Positions 1-12,072 of a stretch of 64,000 nt of DNA are shown here, in pieces. A program made the position numbers and the translations under genes. Under the pieces are notes generated by a model. That model made no database searches. It had not been told where the DNA came from and saw only the letters and a program-made list of their open reading frames with translations. The stretch spans positions 1,302,001-1,366,000 of the forward strand of contig NC_092365.1 in the NCBI RefSeq assembly GCF_030848805.1, read 5' to 3'. Source of the DNA: Temnothorax longispinosus (lineage: Eukaryota; Arthropoda; Insecta; Hymenoptera; Formicidae). How positions within the stretch are numbered: position 1 is the first letter of the stretch; every line of letters begins with the position of its first letter.

Positions 1-1297
1 TTGTAAAATATGTATAATAAAATGTACGCAAAAAACGTTTCCTCTGACTTTTCTTTTACATAACTTTTACGATATTCGTTTCGTATAACGAGGCATTATA
101 TTAGAGAACTCGGTAAATTCAATAATAGAATAAATAATACTTATATTCATTCCTTTTTGCTTTTGGTTCTGATTAAAATATTAAAATATAAATAAGCATG
201 TTAACATGTAATTAAGAAATATATGTAATAACTATAATATAGGTATATTGTTTTATTACTTTTATTTTGAGTTGCATTTTAAAATGTTTAAAGGTCTAAA
301 GTAAATGTATTTATTTACACGAATTTACGTCTCTCTTCAAGATATTTAGATAAGAGATTAGATTAGCGAAAGTTTGGGATGTGTCTTTTAATAACCTCGA
401 AAAATCGTCAGAGTTATTAGGAGACCATACTATAACAAGAGGTTACAAGAGATAATTTAATTCAAATTTCGCGCTCTTTAGTTAATTATCAATAATTACC
501 GACAATTGAAAAAATAACTGGGTCTAAACTTGGAAAAACTACCTACAATCGGAAAAATAATCGACTACTTTATTAATAGTTATCGACATTGACATTATTA
601 TTATCTAAAGAGCACAAAATTTAAATTGAACTTAATTTTTGCCACTTCTTCAACTCTTCTCAAAGCCTAATAATTTTTCGAGGATTTCGGAAGACGTGTA
701 ATCCAACTTTTGCTTGACCCATTTAACTATTAACTTATCTAATTGTCTTATAAAGAGAGAGAAATATTTGTAAATATTTCAATATTATTTGAAACGTAAT
801 TATAATTGGAATGAATATATACAATATATGTTACAATTATACTTTCTATTTTAAATAATTCTTTAAGATATCTAATAATTAGATATATATACATTTGTAT
901 ACATATATGTACATATATACACACACACATATATTACTTACATATATATTAATGTGTATGTGTGAGTGTGTAATTCTTATTTTCAATACTTCAATTAAGG
1001 GATAAATGTATTGTTCAGTAATGCATAAACTCAATTACAGTATAAAAAATAAATATATTTATCTATTATTAGATTTATATATAAACGTACAATATCATTA
1101 ATAAGCTTTTAATTTATTGTTGATCCTTCAAATGGATTTACGGTTTAAGGTTGGATCGGTAAATAAATAGAAGCAATGTATCTCGTTTTAATGCTACAAA
1201 ATATAAATAAGCAAAATATAAGGGAGAGTACAAAAATATTAATCAAAATGTCGTGATGCACGTCGAAATTGATGAAATTCTCTGCACTGACTCTATA

Positions 1298-1412
1298 GGA
1301 TGCGTTCCACTTGGCACTCACAGTGCTCGTGAGCATTATTCTTGTTTAACATTTGACAAACAAGGATGAAATGATTCTAAGAGCGTTGCGAGCGCTCAAG
1401 TGGAACGCACCC
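1298..1412. mobile_element. MITE-like palindromic element
   Basis: The ends form near-perfect terminal inverted repeats: GGATGCGTTCCACTTG on the left and the complement of CAAGTGGAACGCACCC on the right (15 of 16 match). The element is about 115 bp with no coding capacity. The terminal core TGCGTTCCA is shared with the element at 2691-2796, so the two look like one family. The flanks are TA-rich and no clean target-site duplication could be fixed by eye. Confidence 0.6.
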
Positions 1413-2159
1413 ATTATCGTATGACTTTTACGTTCTAATTTTGACGAGAATTGATGTCGCGAATATAATTCTAATAGCTAGATACCAAAATTTAGTTTGA
1501 AAGGAAATCCTAAGTCGAGGGCACAAGGAGTGTATATTACATATTTATACACAAGATATAATACAGTATATAAAATATGCGCAGTATGCAGGCAGTAAGG
1601 TATGCGCGACATTACTGGCCAGGTGTCTACATTGACAAGGTATTATTAAAGGCCAACTTATGGAGGTTTTAGTAACTTAAAATTTGAACAATTAGCTTAT
1701 AATATATTAATAATTTATTATTTCTTATTTCATTATTTCATAACTTATCTAGATATATATATTTCTAGATATATATAATATATACATATATGCGCCTATT
1801 TACGATGCAAGTTTTACTTAAGTCTTTGCCATAAAATTTCGATCATCCAAACAAGAAAAAGACCTAATTGTAACCATGAAATAAATGCAGTTATTATGAT
1901 ATTATTATTATGATAAATATATATGCTTATCTATGAAAAATAATAAATCATGAATTAAATACTGCATAGGCTAATCGTTCAAATATTTATATCAGACGGA
2001 CAAATAATATTAATGTTTATATTCTCTAATTATTCCTGGACCACTCAATCACAAAACTAGTCGATTTACTCAGGGCTGGCCGCCTTTAACAGTACCTTGT
2101 CAATAGTATCGCGAAAGCGAAAAACATGTTGTAATTAGCGTACAACAATTGTGATAATA

Positions 2160-2165
2160 TTTATT
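2160..2165 (-). terminator. Candidate poly(A) signal of REXO1
   Basis: TTTATT on the plus strand reads AATAAA on the minus strand, about 22 nt downstream of the REXO1 stop codon. This would give a very short 3' UTR. Other AATAAA-like motifs exist further downstream, so the site actually used is uncertain. Confidence 0.35.
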
Positions 2166-2186
2166 CCTAACAAATTACGAGCAATT

Positions 2187-5100
2187 TTATTGTAATTTTG
2201 CTTCTTCCTTGACTTTCCAGCGAATTAACTCCATACAAGAGACGGCATCTTCTTTACTGTCATGACCACTAACTAAAATACAAATTATTACATGTTTTTT
2301 TAATTATTATTAAATTATATACATATATATATTCTTCTGTCTTTCTTATGTGAAAAATTGAACTTACCATCATTTTGTATGATCTTTCTGAGATATTCGG
2401 AACAGAGATTTCTCAACGCCCTTTTTTGCGGATATCCGTTCTTATGCGGAAACATGACGCTGGTATCTACGACTGTATCGTGGAGCAGCCTTAAAGCTTT
2501 AAAATCACTTTCAAGACTGTGACCCACTAAGATTGTCTTATCTGAGAACATTGTGAGGAGCGTAGCTTGTACATCTAAAATACTCGTTGTCACATCCTTC
2601 ATATCTTCTTCTGTGATCCCTGAAAACCTATCGTATCATAGAAAATTACTATCGTATACATAAATCAATATTTTGTCAGCTTATATTTTAAGGCTGCGTT
2701 CCAGAACCAAACGCAAAGAGCGTGCTCTGTCCTTGTTCAACTTTCTGTAAGTAACAAAGATAGAACGACGCTCGAGCGTTAAGTGGAACGCAGCCTAAAT
2801 AACATTCAAATACACATCTAATCAGTTTTAGATTTCTTATCATAATTTACCTTGTGTTGTAATCAATTATTGGGTTCTGCGGCTTGACTAACGTTTCGTA
2901 TATCACCTTACAATCTTCATCAATAATCGTCACTCTGGTTAGTTCCAAACCTTGTGTAGTATAGCACATTTCACAGTCAAGTGCGTAAACACCTTGCTCG
3001 TCGATAGGACCATCTTTTGCACATAGAAAAAAAAATTATTATGATACATTTGAATACATGGAAAAAAAGTAAGATTTAAGTACATGGAAAAAAGGTAAAA
3101 ACCTGAAAATACCTTTTGATAAAGTTTTAACATAACCACGAAGATTTTCATAATCCGTGTAGTCCCATACATGCGTTTTTGCATCGCAGCAACCAGTAGC
3201 AGAGCCGTATTGTTGGCAACAACTGTACTTGCCTTCTCCTCTAACTGTAAACTTCCTGCCCCAATGATATATACAATTTTGTTGCCGCACAGCAAGGCCC
3301 TGTTTATTTATCATATATGCTTGGCCACATCGGCTGCACATTCTTTCATTAGGCACTTTTGACAAAATGGTTTGGTTCCGCGAATTTGTTACATACACCT
3401 TCGCATGTCCCTGCAAGGTATAAGACGTATTTTGTTGAAGATAAAATGCTGCGTTATTTCGATCGAAGGAGAAGTCAACCATTTTACATTTATTATCTAT
3501 CTCATCTTATTTCATTTCTAACAATCTAAACAAATTCTAATTTTTTCATTTATGTATTTTACTATGTATATTGTTTCCTTACCTTTGTATCATCTGGATG
3601 TTTACGTGGAAATCCGTTATCCCTAAGCTCCTGCTCCGACATAATCCATTTCTTGAGCATGTTGTAGAGCGCTGGTCCTTTAAAATCTGTCACATTCTTC
3701 TTGCTTCTGACTACACTCCAAGAACCTCTTGACTTGCCGGCGAGAACAGCTTCATGGGACACCATACCGCAGCTCAAACCAACAAACTTCTCATTCAAGT
3801 TGCTTTGATCTACTTCCTTCCTTAATCTATGAGCCGCTAACATGCATGAATTCTTGTATACCGCGAGCGCCTTGCATCTCTCGTGACACGCGAGTTCTTC
3901 TTTGACGGCTCGTTGCGCTGCGTCGTCGTTATTCGTATAAATTTGCACGCATATATCGTGCATTACATTAATATAATACTGACGAACGTTTAAGGGAAAC
4001 TTTTGGGTAGCGACTTGCAATGGTTCTGGACGCACGAGCTGAGGTACCTGCGTAAATAGAATTCTATTGAATACCTGATCTATCCAAGTTCGATGTGAAC
4101 AGGATGCGACTACACCGTGGAATATTTAATGTGTAATTATAACGTGTAATTATAACTTACCACTTGCGGTATATGAGCAACGCGTACACCGCCCTTCGTA
4201 GTTTGCGCTATCGTTTTGTTATCTACCCCCTTAGCATCCCCGCTCTTCCCCGCTGTTACTATGACCTTTTTCTTTTCCATCGCAAGGGATTTTGCGTACG
4301 GGACGTGAGCGATTCGAATGCGACCTATAATACATATTAAATTAGCACTAAACGATTTATTATTCGTGATTCGCGATTCATTATGATATTAGCAAATTGT
4401 ACGGATGGACATATTTGTCGAATTCGTCATTCTTCATTCGTAGTGATCCTAATATAGTCAAAGTTACTCGGTGTCAAGCCGTTAGACACAAACACTTAAT
4501 ATTTATAAAAAATCACACTTTTGCCTGCTATGATTTTGATTTTTGACCTTCAATTAGAGTAGCAGCTCCTGTTTATGATCATTATATCAAGTTCATTGAA
4601 TTCGACTAGACCGTTAACATTAAAGCATTGTGGTTCTAGGATTTTTAGAAGAACTGTTAGGCAAAACGTTTCTTCGATAAAAAGGCACGGATCAGTCTAT
4701 TATATTGGTAAGTATATATATAATTAAACATGATTTCGTATGAGAGCGATCGACTCGTAATCAGGTTCCGAATTCGATCCCTCTCCCCATGTATGTTTCG
4801 GTTTTATAAAGTTGATTAGAGGATCGAAAGTTGTGAATGAGAGTTATGAAATCATAAGCCCGAAACACGGCTTATTTCAATTATAGAGCTATACTATATG
4901 AACAACGAATTAAGAATCACAAAATCTGGTCCAAATCTGGTTAAATTAAAATACTTGACCAAAATAATATAAATTCTCATGTATTCAACTTGCCATTTGT
5001 ATTCAGCAGCACGTCACTATTACTTATCGATGAGGCAGATTCAACGTGTTCTTTGTGAACAGATACACGTTGTGTGACATTACTCGAAGACCGATCTGCT

Positions 5101-8074
5101 GACTTAGACGTAACTTGAGTCTTCATTTCAGCTGCCGCCTTTTCTGTTGCCTTTTCCGCGGCCATTTCAGCCGCTGCTTGTTTCATCAAACGCCATCGCT
5201 CGTACATTTTCTGTTGCGGAGTTATAAGTTTTTTTGGTGGCTGACTAGGACCTAGTTGTCTAGTGACACTTGTGGCTGCCGAAGGATGCGCAACTCTTTT
5301 CTTACCGACTTCTTCTACGTTCTCAGTTTCTTCTCTCGAAGATTTTTTAACTGATACTAATTTCGGATAGTCCGAGGCTTGATATTCCTGTAGAACAAAC
5401 ATATATATGCAACATAAACTGACCGTACGTTAAATAAGTATTAAAAATTATTTATTAATAAATTTTAATTTCTTATTAGATAAATTAGGAAAATTTTAAG
5501 TATCTTTAATCGAGATTCATATTTTAATCAAAATGCAAAAATAAAATGGCACATATATAGTGACAAAAGATAAATGTAAATTAAACATTAAATAGACTTC
5601 TCAAGAAAATTATTTACGATCGCATTATAAATATATAAAGATTATTCACCTGAAAAATTCTTAGGCACTCTTCTTGTACATCATGATCAGAATCTGATAA
5701 TTCCAAAATCTCATCTGTCATGTCATTGTGGTCATCAATGAAAGAGTGAATACTATCTACAGGACTGTCAGATCTATTAGATGAATTCCTTTCACTACTG
5801 CTTTCTTTGTGTTTGCTAGATTTTCTGGAAGAGTCACTGGATCTTCGACTTGATTCCGAACGACGCTTCCTATCACTTTTGCTTGACGTGTGTTTACTTG
5901 ATTTGGAACTGGATAAATTCGAACTTGATTTATGCTTGTCGCGCTGGCTGGATGATTTGTGATGATCATTTCGATCTTTCTTCGGAGAAGTATGTCTATG
6001 TTTACGCGAATCCGAGCGGTCTCTACTTCCATGTAAGGAGTCCTTACTATCGCGACTGCTTCTTCTCTTATCTTTGTCTCTGCTAGAGGAGGAACGGTGC
6101 TTATCTTTAGAATCTGACTTGTGCCTAGATCTTTCTTTGTCCCTCTTATCAGAACTATGACGATCTCTCTTGTCTCTTTCCTTACTTTTATTATAATCCT
6201 TGTGTTTCTCTTTCTTTTTATCAGTATCCTGCCTTACAGAGTCCTCTCTTCTCTCCAATAATTTTTTCGAGTCACTTGCTTTATGCTGTTTAGATCTATC
6301 GCTACTTTTTATATCACCCGTTTTAGCATCGTAATGATTGGTATGTATTTTATTATCTTTATTGCTCGTTTGTTTATCTGCAGTATCAACTCCTGCGTGT
6401 TGCAAGTTCTCTTTTTCCTTCTCATTAATATCCTCCGTTTGTTCCGACTCTTTTACACTTACGTTATGTTCGTCCGTAGATATATCTTCTATAGGTTCGT
6501 CATCGGAGAACCTAGGTTCAATATCCAGAGAATAATCTTGAGAATCCTCGCTGGCCGACGCTTTTGCTTGTCCTAACGCTACAGAAGTGGCGTGATTCGA
6601 AGTAATGATCTCATCTATCATATCAAAATCAGCCTCATATTGACTCACAGTGGCGTCGTTTAATTGCTGAACCGTTTTTAACGGTGCTTTGATCTTTTTA
6701 GGAACATATTCCTCCCTTCTCTTCTTAGATTTCGGATAATATCCCTCCTTAAATTTAGACTGATAATCGTTCGAGTTACTGTCGTCGTACGATATTGACG
6801 AGAAAGTATCCAATTTAACTGTTGGTACATAACTTTGTTCATCCTGAACGATTGTATTCACTATTGCGGTAGGTTTATACGTAACTTCGGGCATAATTTG
6901 AGAGCTGCTCGATTCCCGAACGATGCTCGACCATGGTTTAGCACTGTCCGGTGAGAATTTACGTTTCACAGCCACTCTACTCTCCCTGGTCGGCATGTAC
7001 GAGACCACAGGTATATGCCGTTTCTTCAATTCTGCTATCGGTGTCGGGTTGTAAACACAAGCAACCGGTTTTGTGATGGTTGTGGGAATCGCAACATGCT
7101 TTCCTATACTCGGTGTAGCATTGCGTATAGCCGCAGCGGAACCAGAGGACAAGGTCGGCTTGAGCCCCTCCACCACTTGAGATACGATGTTCTGTGAAAC
7201 TTTCTCAGTATCGGTGACTTCCTGATCCGCGAGCACTTTTTTCACCGCTTCCGTCACTAGGTGTTGTAACATGTCAGGGGCTGAGGCCACAACACCGGTA
7301 GATTTGTCCTCCTGTATTTGTCCCGCCGTCTGGTCCTCCACCACGCCGGCCACTCCTGCTGCACTGCCTGCATCTTCTGTATAAAATATATATATATGTC
7401 ACGTATCTTTTATCCGTACACAATTCACTGTTATTTAATAAACTAGCTTGTCAATAATCTCTCAAAATATTTAAATCTTTCACAAACTCTTTGCATGTCT
7501 AACAAATTATCCTAAATTTTCTTTCCAAAGCTTCTAAGATTAAATTATCAGCCCACAAATATATATTCAATTTAATCTTCAAAAATTGAATGTATAAAAC
7601 AGTTAATAAATAACGATACAATAAATCATATTAAAAATTAAACTATTCTGGGATTAAGGATTGAATTATTTCGTAACAGTCTGTAGCAGGGGGAAAATGT
7701 ATCATTCATTAGATTTTTCAAAGTTCTTTGTCTTCCTTGATACAGCGGACAAAGGAAGCGAACAAAGAATCTATTACAGAGTCAAGATTTCACCTAAATG
7801 ATTACACGACTCGACAGCGTGCAAGAAGCGTAAGAATAACACGGTCAACGCGCAGGGCCTTCCTTAAAATTCACTCGATCGAGGCGGAGATCCTGTCGCG
7901 CATAAAACTACCCGGGGTCAGACGACCCCGGGATCGCGTTCCCCGAGGAAGACCACGAGGTCGCACGCTCTTACCTCGCTTGGCGTGTTTGAAGTGACAA
8001 TAGGGCCGGTCGCACGAGCCGCCGTCATAAAACGGGCAATTTATCGTTTTGAAGTAGCCGGTCGAGGGCAACAT
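2187..8074 (-). CDS. Rexo1: RNA exonuclease 1 homolog (REXO1), DEDDh 3'-5' exonuclease
   Basis: Nine exons read on the minus strand: 8074-7975, 7376-5650, 5387-4994, 4324-4161, 4047-3583, 3410-3113, 3013-2851, 2627-2368 and 2272-2187, giving 1218 aa with phase kept at every junction. The N-terminus carries a CCCH zinc-finger-like cluster (Cys13, Cys21, Cys26, His30), as in REXO1. Exon 2 encodes a long disordered region ending in a Lys/Ser/Arg/Asp-rich, RS-like stretch (about residues 395-580). A Cys-rich segment (CSRCG, CIYHWG) precedes the exonuclease domain. DEDDh motifs are complete: ExoI LDCEM (Asp1062, Glu1064), ExoII GHSLESD (Asp1145), ExoIII GHDSKED (His1194, Asp1199). The family trims RNA 3' ends, probably in the nucleus; vertebrate REXO1 also binds elongin A (family knowledge). 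The start was chosen because MLPSTGYF opens the REXO1-like finger. The intron between 4993 and 4325 has a GC donor. A small MITE lies in the intron 2628-2850. Confidence 0.93.
2691..2796. mobile_element. MITE-like palindromic element in a REXO1 intron
   Basis: A 13-bp perfect terminal inverted repeat, AGGCTGCGTTCCA, lies at both ends (second copy complemented), spanning about 106 bp inside the REXO1 intron 2628-2850. The interior holds GTAACAAAGATAGAACGACG, whose complement recurs in the element at 41482-41608. It has no coding capacity. It is probably a non-autonomous DNA transposon remnant. Confidence 0.65.
4741..4790 (+). pseudogene. Possible tRNA-derived remnant
   Basis: In order, the segment shows AGAGCG, an anticodon-arm-like GACTCGTAATC and a B-box-like ATTCGATCC at plausible tRNA spacing. 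The anticodon stem contains a mismatch and a wobble pair. No acceptor stem and no intact D arm can be drawn, so this is at best a truncated tRNA or tRNA-derived SINE fragment. It sits in the REXO1 intron 4325-4993. Confidence 0.25.
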
Positions 8075-8878
8075 AATAACTGATTCATCGCACTCCGCGC
8101 TTCGGGGAGGCCATTCTTCGCGTGCGTTGTCACCCTCGCGGTGCGATCGTACGTCGCAATTAACACATCGTATTGCTCGACGATAACGATACGACGTGCG
8201 GCATGCTCGGCGGGGCGCTATTCACGTTACTCTAGCACGATGAAATTTTTGTTTGCCGGTCGCCGAAATCAAAGAGAGATCAATGCGGCGATTCCGCCTC
8301 CGAGTCCGAGGTCCACCTGGAGGTTATGGTGCTGCACTGCACCCTGCACCGCGGTTCGGTTAGTACCGTAGTCCGCGGGCATACGAGGGTGCCACCGTAT
8401 GCATGTATACATACATACAAGCAGCTGTAGCGATCTCGTTCTACACCTTGCAATTGCACTTCTACTCTTGCATTCATATGAATCATATGTCATATGTCAT
8501 CATATTGCAACAAATAATTATAAAAAAGTAAAAAAGAAGGGGAAGAAACAGGATGTGAATTACTTGATAACATGATAACATATGATAACCCTGATGAAAA
8601 AAGATTTCAGATTTTTTATCCAAATTAGATCATCTTATTTCAGAAAAACTCACAATCAAACAAAATAATACGATGAAATATTCCAGATTTTTTTCGTCAA
8701 CATCTTTATAGAAATCTGAATAAAAATGAGAAAATCCGAAAATTTATAACAAATACTGAAATATATTCCAAAAATCCTCATCCAATTATTTCTAAAAGTA
8801 TTTGAAAAATTTGTCATTTTTTCAGAATTTTTTATAAATCTAAAATATGATAAAATTGTGTGTATATATATAATGTAC

Positions 8879-8932
<54 letters not shown>

Positions 8933-9478
8933 GTACAATTATATAAACAAAAAAAGAAGAAATAATAAAGTTTTGAGTTTGTAGAATTGAAATACTTGGA
9001 ATTGTGCCATGTCTTAATTATTTTACCTTGTCCCTAATTATATCTCAATGCTTCGTAGATTTTTAATAAGAGCCTAGCTTCCATTTTCTTATCTTTTATC
9101 GGATCTTTGATATGAGATATAAGTATAATAACGTTTGTAGGAAAAACAAATTTATACATGAAATATTACGAATTATCAATATCTTTATTATCACGTTATT
9201 ACATGCTTTTAGAGATAAACTCGAATCAGATAACTCAAACCAATCGAGCAGCTTATTTCATTAACTGTGAAGAAGTGTTAAGCAGCGTTTCCTACTCTGT
9301 TAAAATTTAATTAACGAACTCAAGTTCACTTGCTCAAATTATTTAAGTGACAAGGACAAATTGTAGTTGTCTTCTCGGAACACGTGTTTACGTAACAAAG
9401 CTCTGATGAGTTACAAGTGAGAGACAATTGGACGAAGCATATAAGTCAACGACAAATACTACCAAGATTCCATCGAGG
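8075..9478. promoter_or_regulatory. Divergent interval between REXO1 and the P450 gene
   Basis: About 1.4 kb separates two divergent start codons. The left 350 bp next to REXO1 is GC/CpG-richer and probably holds its promoter and 5' UTR. The rest is AT-rich and contains a long TA microsatellite (8880-8931). No further gene is seen. The P450 promoter must lie towards the right end, but I could not fix a TATA box or transcription start. Confidence 0.45.
8880..8931. repeat. (TA)n microsatellite, about 25 units
   Basis: An uninterrupted TA dinucleotide run, flanked on the left by ATGTACAT and on the right by ATGTACA. The whole block is therefore close to palindromic. Confidence 0.95.
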
Positions 9479-11406
9479 ATGGATTGTTTGATTTGCTGTA
9501 CGACCGCGTTGATAATATCCTTCAGCCTCTTTTACCTGTACGCCAAGTACAGGCTGTCCTACTGGAGTAGGCGCGGAGTGAAAAGCCCCCCGACGCATCT
9601 GCTTTTCGGCAATTTCAAGGACTGCGTCACCCTGAAGAAGCCACCGGGTGAGATAATGCGCGAAATCTACAACAGCGCCGACCCGGACGATCCCTATATC
9701 GGCTTTTATATCTTCCACAAGCCTATGCTGCTCCTGCGGGATCATGACCTGATCAAACAAGTGATGATCAAGGACTTCGACGTCTTCCCGAATCGGCGAT
9801 TTGGTTCAGGCATCGAGAGGGACTCGGTGGGCCTGGACAGTATCTTGTCTATGAAGCAGCCCAGATATAAATACGTGAAGAACAAGCTAACCCCAGTCTT
9901 GACCGGGCAGAAACTGAAGAACATGATACCGCTGATGATGGAGTGCGGGAAACTCATGTTAAGTTTCATCGAGAAATTGCCGACGGACGAGGCTGAACGG
10001 AGTACGTGGGAGGTGAAGGACATCAGTGGCCGTTATAGCACTGACGTTCTGGCTTCCCTGGTGTTCGGCATTAGCATAAATTCATTCGACGAAAAGGAGA
10101 CTGCCTTCTTGAAAAACGGTGGGACTTAATTTGCGCTGATTTTATCCGGCATGGAATCTATTGCCAGCAAACAACTTTCGTTGTACATTATAATCTGCTG
10201 GGAAATTGTTTATTCGTTATTGTGTATATAATCATAGATGTTTAAGAGAGGAGGAAATATACTGTTGTTTTGTCGTTTATCAGATAATTACGCATTTGCA
10301 GGTATGAGCATCTTCAGAGGTTTGAGACGCGGCATTGCATTCATTATCCTCTTCTTCATTCCCGAGTGGGATTTTTTAATAGCGCCGTTCATCAAAACGC
10401 CCGCGAATTATCTTCGCAAAGTTTTCTGGCAATCCATGAACACTAGAGAACAGCTGGCATTTACGAGAGGAGACATGATAGATTCCATGTTGGCGCTCAA
10501 AAATGGAGAACAGAATCCCATTTACAGTAAAGATCGCACTTGCATGATTTCTAAAATTTGAACAATAACAATCGCATAATTTATACATAATATATAGTAT
10601 CATAAAACTTCAATATAGTTCTGCTGCATTGACTTAAGCATTATTAAGAGGATTATGTGAAGACTTGTTAATATTACTCATTTCAATCATTAATGTCGTA
10701 GAGTTTGAAGGCGACAATTTACTGGCGCATCCCTCCAGTTTTTACATCGCCGGATTTGAAGCATCCGCCACCGCGCTCGCCTTTGTCCTATATGATCTTG
10801 CACGTCATCCGGAGCACCAAGACACTTTATACAACGAGATACAGACACACCTGTCGGGAAAAGATTTGACCATGGATCTAATCAAGGAACTATCTTTCTT
10901 GGACTGCGTTATAGCTGAATCGTTGAGACTACATCCTCCTCTACCCGTCACTGATAGGATAACCACAAGGGATTATGAGGTGAGCAACACATCACAAGTA
11001 ACTGAACAGGTTTCTCCGCATGTTTCCTTGGCTTCCTTGACTATTATATATATATCATTTTTAGTTGCCCCGCACTGGATTGACAATTGAGAAAGATATT
11101 CCGGTGTATGTCTCTATAAATGCGACGAATCAAGATCCTAAATACTTTTCCAATCCGCAAAACTTTATTCCATTGAGAACAGAGACAGAAAACAAAAAAT
11201 TTTACGAATCCTTGGCATTTGGTATAGGACCACGATCATGTATCGGACAGAGATTAGCCCTATTAATTCTAAAAATAGCGTTAATTACTATCCTTTCAAA
11301 TTATACTATGTCTTACGAAACGAATGAAAAACATGACAACGACGCTATTCACGTATTCACGTATGCAGCTGATGGTCTGTACGTGCAATTCAAAAAACGT
11401 AATTAG
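9479..11406 (+). CDS. Cytochrome P450, CYP3 clan (CYP6/CYP336-like)
   Basis: Four exons, 9479-10118, 10302-10526, 10702-10979 and 11065-11406, give 494 aa, a normal P450 length. The N-terminus has a hydrophobic membrane anchor (about residues 4-22), then a basic stretch and a reduced proline hinge (SPPTHLLFGN), as in ER-bound microsomal P450s. The K-helix ExxR is ESLR (361-364). The haem loop is FGIGPRSCIG with the thiolate ligand at Cys440. The ATG at 9479 was chosen because it directly precedes the anchor. Departures from consensus: the C-helix WxxxR is Y130-K134, the I-helix acid-Thr pair is Glu308-Ala309, and PERF reads PLRT. CYP3-clan enzymes mono-oxygenate xenobiotics or endogenous lipophiles; the substrate here is unknown. 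I am confident of the family, not the subfamily. Confidence 0.9.
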
Positions 11407-12072
11407 ATCCTTACTTAAAACAAACGTAGCACACTTGTAACCGTGTTACTTAGTATTATTCGATTTAGCTTTCAAGAAATGTTTTTAAAAATAACACGGA
11501 AAATATATATAAAGAAGAACACAGCAAGTTACCGCAAGATTGTATATTTACAAATATATAACAGAATATATCTCTTTAAATAGTATAATACCTTACATTC
11601 GTTAAAATTAATTTATCGTTACATACATGTATTTTATAAGTACACGAACGAAGGATGTACGATTTCTATATTCAGGTAACTATGCATTATATAAAATATC
11701 CGTCGTACATGAATTTTAACAATAGGTCATGTATTTATATTTGTCCATTATTTGTGCTTTCCTAAGATGTACTGAAATATATACTCGATTGGTCGTGATT
11801 CCTTCGTGCACATTTTTATGCAAAACACGAAAAAAATTAAATTAAATTAAATTAGATTATATTAGATTATATTGCATGCTAATACACTTTCACAAAAAAA
11901 ATATCTTTGTGATGTGCATGTATTATGCACTATACCATTAAATATACCGTTTTGCGAGGTCAACAGTTTTATACTGTTACCATTTAAAAGGAGAGATTCT
12001 AAAAGATATTTTTGAACACTGTACACATGTCTCATGCATGACAAGATTTACTATTACGAGTTATAGCATAAC
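11407..12072. other. Convergent 3' flanks of the P450 and Xkr genes
   Basis: AT-rich spacer between two genes pointing towards each other, so it should hold both 3' UTRs. A degenerate AATTA/ATTAG tandem patch (about 11833-11873) includes ATTAAA motifs that could serve as a plus-strand poly(A) signal. No gene seen. Confidence 0.5.

Larger units (their letters stand above)
1..2186. other. AT-rich intergenic stretch, no gene seen
   Basis: Very AT-rich DNA with TA-rich microsatellite-like patches (around 885-960 and 1750-1790). Short open frames here are low-complexity and have no recognisable domain. The only structured item seen is a palindromic MITE-like element at 1298-1412. The right end is the 3' flank of the minus-strand REXO1 gene. 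Confidence 0.7.

Noticed and set aside
5757..6032. Second frame inside the REXO1 Lys/Ser-rich exon
   Set aside because: Shadow of the real REXO1 frame, which is fixed by splice phase and conserved domains on both sides.
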